A stretch of DNA of 9,291 bases from JARLFX01 sp036404255. GTDB taxonomy: Bacteria > Acidobacteriota > Terriglobia > Terriglobales > Acidobacteriaceae. Positions 6,353-9,291 of this stretch are shown here, piece after piece. Where the stretch lies: the NCBI GenBank assembly GCA_036404255.1, contig DASWOP010000177.1:1-9291 (forward strand). Reading direction: 5' to 3'. Every line of letters starts with the position of its first letter. The stretch's first letter is position 1. A model generated the notes under the pieces. That model ran no database searches and was not told where the DNA came from. It saw nothing but the letters and a program-made list of their open reading frames with translations. A program made the translations under genes and the position numbers.

Positions 6353-6490
6353 GATTAAGCCCCCGGCTTTAGCCGGGGGGGAGTGGGGCTTCAGCCCCAC
6401 GGAAATAGCCCCCGGAAAAGGAAGGGGCTTTAGCCCCGGGGACTCTTTTCTCTCCCCATGCTGTCAACACCTAAAAGGAAAACGCTCCAG
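6351..6490 (+). repeat. Hairpin element, copy 3
   Basis: Three stem-loops are present: CCCCCGGCT/AGCCGGGGG from 6360, GTGGGGCT/AGCCCCAC at 6383-6400, and GGGGCT/AGCCCC within 6424-6437. A pyrimidine tract and AACGCTCCAG follow. It is nearly identical to copy 2, which overlaps ppk1; an extra G after hairpin 1 shifts the frame that copy 2 uses as the PPK1 tail. Confidence 0.9.
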
Positions 6491-6640
6491 TGTAGTGAGT
6501 CAGTAATTCGTTTACTATCCCAGGGCCAACGGCCCTGGGATATACCAGCCTGGGCCGTAGGCCCAGGTACAGTTTCAGCTCAAAGCAGAGGGCTGAAGGC
6601 CCGATATATAGTGCAACGAACTTCAGAATCAGGACACTAG
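6491..6640 (+). repeat. Approximately 150-bp palindromic block, apparently inserted between hairpin element and family B repeat
   Basis: It contains three stem-loops. The first is TATCCCAGGGCC/GGCCCTGGGATA (6516-6542, 12 bp, loop AAC). The second is CCTGGGCC/GGCCCAGG (6549-6567, loop GTA). The third is the short GGGC/GCCC (6590-6602). The corresponding junction in the 5687-5910 locus lacks this block: there AACGCTCTAG runs directly into the family B repeat. CCAG (6487-6490) and CTAG (6637-6640) flank the block where the empty site has a single CTAG. No ORF of note is present. It may be a REP-like non-autonomous element. Confidence 0.65.
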
Positions 6641-6645
6641 CCATG

Positions 6646-6726
6646 CGCAGCGGAGGAATCTGCATGTATACCCGCCACTCCACCCACGCTCCGTTGTACC
6701 GTACGCCCCTGGGGCTCCTGAACAGC
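6646..6726 (+). repeat. Repeat family B, copy 3
   Basis: It starts CGCAGCGGAGGAATCTGCAT and ends GGGGCTCCTGAACAGC, collinear with 5831-5910. Differences are scattered single bases (for example GTATAC for GTACAC, CCACTCC for CCACGCC). The sequences diverge beyond the final AACAGC, which fixes the right edge. Confidence 0.85.
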
Positions 6727-6913
6727 ATCCATGCTTTATCCAGGAGTTCACCGTGACCTATCCAAGGAACTCACCGTACTGAGTCCTGAGCTCTCACCTG
6801 CAAATCATCTTTTTTTGTCAACTTTGGCGTGTTTTCCATCCCAATTCACTACAATTAATTACAGAAGTAAATTTTCATCAACTACCGGGAACACCCCTAA
6901 CCCTTTACGAATG

Positions 6914-6994
6914 AAATATTTAGCTGTAAATATCTTATTTTGAAATATTTAGCCGCTGCTAAATCGCTAAGTATCTGCAAACAAGATATTTAGA
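6914..6994. promoter_or_regulatory. Cluster of five ARATAYTTAG-type motifs in alternating orientation
   Basis: AAATATTTAGC occurs at 6914-6924 and 6943-6953 (plus). AGATATTTAGA occurs at 6984-6994 (plus). AAGATATTTAC is at 6926-6936 and AGATACTTAGC at 6966-6976 (both minus). The order of orientations is +, -, +, -, +. Such clustering resembles repeated binding sites for a DNA-binding protein 135-215 bases upstream of the recQ start. The role is inferred, and AT richness alone could produce part of the pattern. Confidence 0.5.
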
Positions 6995-7092
6995 AATCGA
7001 TGGTGGGAGAGGGGGGAGGGTCCCCAAAGATCAGTTCTCGGCACAGGGCAGGATGCTGCGTTTTGCCTCGGCCATAAGGAATCTGCTGCGGC

Positions 7093-7111
7093 ACCCCGGC
7101 ACAGCCGGGGT
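7093..7111. promoter_or_regulatory. GC-rich hairpin just upstream of the recQ start
   Basis: ACCCCGGC (7093-7100) pairs perfectly with GCCGGGGT (7104-7111) over a 3-base loop, ending 18 bases before the recQ ATG. There is no following T-tract, so it is not a standard terminator. If transcribed in the leader it would lie next to the ribosome loading site and could reduce translation; this is inference. Confidence 0.45.
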
Positions 7112-7129
7112 AACAGTCAATCCACAGCG

Positions 7130-9259
7130 ATGTGCTCTACCCTGAAAGCGTACCCATTTTTTTACCGCAGATCGGAACACTTGGAATTGGCCCCCGCATC
7201 ACTGCTTCCGCTGCTGGAACGCAGCTTTGGTTTTTCGTGCTTCCGCGCGAATCAGGAAGCGGTCTGCCGCGCCGCCATCGACGGCAAAGACGTTCTTCTG
7301 GTCATGCCCACCGGAGCAGGTAAGTCCCTTTGTTATCAGCTCCCTGCCATCGCCCGCGGTGGCACCACTCTGGTCATCAGCCCGCTCATCGCGCTCATGG
7401 AAGACCAGGCCGCCAAGCTCGCCGCCCTCGGCTTCCGCGTCGCCCGCATCCACTCCGGCATGGATCGCGCCGATTCGCGTCAGGCCTGTATGGACTACCT
7501 GAATGGCACGCTGCAGTTCCTCTTCGTCGCGCCGGAGCGCATGCGTGTCCCCGGCTTTCCCGAGATGCTGGCGAAGCGCAAACCCTCCCTGATAGCAATC
7601 GACGAGGCCCACTGCATCTCGCAATGGGGCCACGATTTCCGCCCCGACTACCGCATGCTCGGCCAGCACCTCCCCAGCCTCCGCCCCGCCCCCATCATCG
7701 CCCTAACCGCCACCGCCACCCCCATCGTGCAGGACGACATCGCCCAGCAGCTGAATCTCGGGCACACCGCGCGCTTCATCCACGGCTTTCGACGGGAGAA
7801 TCTTGGCATTGAAGTCGTGGAGGTCGCAAAATCCACGCGCGGCCAGTTCGCGCTGGAGATTCTCTCCGACCCCGAGCGCAGGCCCGCCATCGTTTACGCG
7901 CCCACGCGCAAGGAGGCGGAAACACTCGCCCGTGAACTCTCGAACCACTTCCCCGCGGCCGCCTATCACGCAGGGCTGGAGCCGAAGGTGCGCGAGAGCG
8001 TGCAGTGCCAGTTTCTCGATGGCACGCTGGACGTAGTCGTCGCCACCGTCGCCTTCGGCATGGGCATCGACAAGGCGGACGTGCGCACCGTGATCCACAC
8101 CGCCCTCCCCGGCAGCCTCGAAGCCTACTACCAGGAGATCGGCCGCGCAGGCCGCGACGGCGACCCCAGCCGGGCCATCCTGATGCACGCCTATTCGGAC
8201 CGCCGCATGCACGATTTTTTCTTTGAACGCGACTATCCCGATGCCGCCGAACTCGCTCGCATCTACAGCGCACTCTCCGCCGATCCGGTCGATGTGGACA
8301 GCCTTCGCAGCAAGCTGAAGATGGAGCAATCCCTGCTGGATAAAGCACTGGAGCGGCTCACCGCAGCTGGCGGCGCATTGCCAGACTTCAACGGCGAGGC
8401 CATTCGCGGAGACAACGCCGCCTGGCGCACTCTTTACCTCGAACAGAGCAAACGCCGGCGTCTGCAGCTGGATCGCATGGCGCGCTTTGTGGAATCTAAC
8501 CAGTGCCGCATGGCCGCGCTGGTGCATCACTTTGGCGATGTGGAAGATGCTCTACAACCCTGCGGGCAATGTGATTTCTGCGCGCCGCAGCGCTGCGTAG
8601 CGCAGAAATTCCGCGCCGCGACCGACGAAGACCAGCGCCATACCCGCGCCATCCTGAAGGCCCTGAGCAGCGGCGTCTCGCAGTCCACCGGCAAGCTGTA
8701 CAAAGAGGTCTTCCCCCGCGAAGAGATCAGCCGCACCGGCTTTGAAGATATGCTCGGCGCGCTAGCCACCGCCGGTATGGTGGAGATTGAAGACACTACC
8801 TTCGAGAAGGATGGGCGAACCATCCCCTTCCGCCGCGCCTCTCTCACACTGCGCGGAGAGAATGCCGAAGAGAATGATGGCATTGAAAACGCACTGAGCG
8901 GCATGCGCTTCAAGAGTGATCGGCCTGCCACAGCCAAGCGCAAACGCGAGCGCACCCTGGTGCGCGATCCCTTCCACGCTGCCACGCCGCCGGATAAGAT
9001 CGTTCCGCGCAAGCAGACCTCCACCGAACCGCTGGCGCCGGAAGCAGCCCTCTGCGAAGAGCAACTCCGCACCTGGCGGCTCGCAGAGTCCAAGCGGCTC
9101 GGCCTGCCACCCTTCTTCATCTTCGGCGATAAAACCATGCGCGCCATCGCCATGGAGCGCCCACGCTCGCTCAGCGATCTGCTTACCGTACCCGGCATCG
9201 GCTCGGCCAAAGCGGACAAGTTCGGCGCCGCCATCTGCAGCATCTGCCGCGCAGACTAG
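7130..9259 (+). CDS. recQ: RecQ-family ATP-dependent DNA helicase
   Basis: This 709-residue 3'-5' superfamily 2 helicase acts in recombination and replication-fork repair. Motif 0 is FRANQ (38-42), the Walker A motif MPTGAGKS (59-66), DEAH 158-161 followed by the RecQ aromatic-rich loop SQWGHDFRPDY (164-174), motif III TATATP (193-198), and motif VI QEIGRAGRDG (335-344). The zinc-binding segment has C459, C478, C481 and C484. A winged-helix-like region spans about 500-575 and differs from the E. coli RQC type. A basic, low-complexity linker (about 576-640) leads to an HRDC domain (about 645-707, ending in the helix-hairpin-like LLTVPGIGSAKADKF). All helicase motifs look intact. The ATG at 7130 is the first usable ATG and no good Shine-Dalgarno precedes it; the first about 18 residues are atypical, so a later TTG start (7181 or 7187) is possible. 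No co-oriented partner follows within the window. Confidence 0.96.
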   Translation: MCSTLKAYPFFYRRSEHLELAPASLLPLLERSFGFSCFRANQEAVCRAAIDGKDVLLVMPTGAGKSLCYQLPAIARGGTTLVISPLIALMEDQAAKLAALGFRVARIHSGMDRADSRQACMDYLNGTLQFLFVAPERMRVPGFPEMLAKRKPSLIAIDEAHCISQWGHDFRPDYRMLGQHLPSLRPAPIIALTATATPIVQDDIAQQLNLGHTARFIHGFRRENLGIEVVEVAKSTRGQFALEILSDPERRPAIVYAPTRKEAETLARELSNHFPAAAYHAGLEPKVRESVQCQFLDGTLDVVVATVAFGMGIDKADVRTVIHTALPGSLEAYYQEIGRAGRDGDPSRAILMHAYSDRRMHDFFFERDYPDAAELARIYSALSADPVDVDSLRSKLKMEQSLLDKALERLTAAGGALPDFNGEAIRGDNAAWRTLYLEQSKRRRLQLDRMARFVESNQCRMAALVHHFGDVEDALQPCGQCDFCAPQRCVAQKFRAATDEDQRHTRAILKALSSGVSQSTGKLYKEVFPREEISRTGFEDMLGALATAGMVEIEDTTFEKDGRTIPFRRASLTLRGENAEENDGIENALSGMRFKSDRPATAKRKRERTLVRDPFHAATPPDKIVPRKQTSTEPLAPEAALCEEQLRTWRLAESKRLGLPPFFIFGDKTMRAIAMERPRSLSDLLTVPGIGSAKADKFGAAICSICRAD

Positions 9260-9291
9260 CCCGTCTTCGACACCAGCCGGATCATCTCCGG
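9256..9291 (-). CDS. Possible C-terminal end of a convergent gene (partial, unrecognised)
   Basis: Read leftward from the window edge, one minus-strand frame encodes PEMIRLVSKTG and then a TAG stop (9258-9256), which would overlap the recQ stop (9257-9259) tail to tail. Eleven codons are too few to identify a family, and the frame may be open by chance. The next bases beyond 9291 would settle it. Confidence 0.25.
   Translation of the reverse strand, partial: PEMIRLVSKTG

Larger units (their letters stand above)
6727..7129. other. Gene-free AT-rich region upstream of recQ
   Basis: From about 6790 to 7000 the base composition is clearly more AT-rich than everything else in the window. It contains an imperfect direct repeat (6737-6754 and 6759-6777), the motif cluster at 6914-6994 and a hairpin at 7093-7111. 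The recQ promoter should lie here, but no convincing -35/-10 pair stood out. The open frame at 6731-6943 has no protein-like features. Confidence 0.6.

Noticed and set aside
6198..6506. 102-codon plus-strand open frame with HAARST repeats
   Set aside because: It is open only because the 18-bp array keeps frame. It then runs through the hairpin element, with no ribosome site and no non-repeat protein sequence.
7703..8530. 275-codon minus-strand open frame opposite recQ
   Set aside because: It lies over conserved helicase motifs and its product is low-complexity Gly/Val/Ala-rich; a shadow frame.

Overview
The window reads as an ordinary high-GC bacterial chromosome segment. It has four clear genes plus gene-free DNA packed with dispersed palindromic and tandem repeats. 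Protein style, codon use and the repeat types (hairpins with a GGCTTCAGCC core, and 'CATTCTGAGCGAAGCG...GAAGAATCC'-type sequences) suggest an Acidobacteriota member of the Terriglobia/Acidobacteriaceae. That assignment rests on pattern memory, not on a search.

Layout. 1-169: short flank with a strong rho-independent terminator reading leftward. 170-2976, minus strand: a two-gene efflux operon, a TolC-type outer-membrane factor followed with a 4-base GTGA overlap by an EmrA/HlyD-type periplasmic adaptor. No inner-membrane pump gene is present before the terminator. 2977-3538: divergent intergenic region holding a truncated and a fuller copy of a hairpin element, degenerate 18-bp tandem units and a relative of another repeat. 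3539-5743, plus strand: full-length polyphosphate kinase 1 (ppk1), whose last residues and stop codon are supplied by a copy of the hairpin element. 5744-7129: about 1.4 kb with no credible gene, made of modular repeats (two near-identical hairpin elements, a seven-unit 18-bp array, an approximately 150-bp palindromic block that looks inserted in one copy and absent from the other, and several other palindromes). It ends in an AT-rich stretch with five copies of one short motif in alternating orientation. 7130-9259, plus strand: RecQ-family DNA helicase with helicase, zinc, winged-helix-like and HRDC regions. 9260-9291: possibly the tail of a convergent gene.

The genes do not form one pathway. 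Envelope efflux, polyphosphate metabolism and DNA repair are separate housekeeping functions. What stands out is the repeat biology: a modular family present in at least three places here, one of which has been captured as the C-terminal coding sequence of ppk1. I see no defence system, CRISPR array, transposase, rRNA or tRNA.
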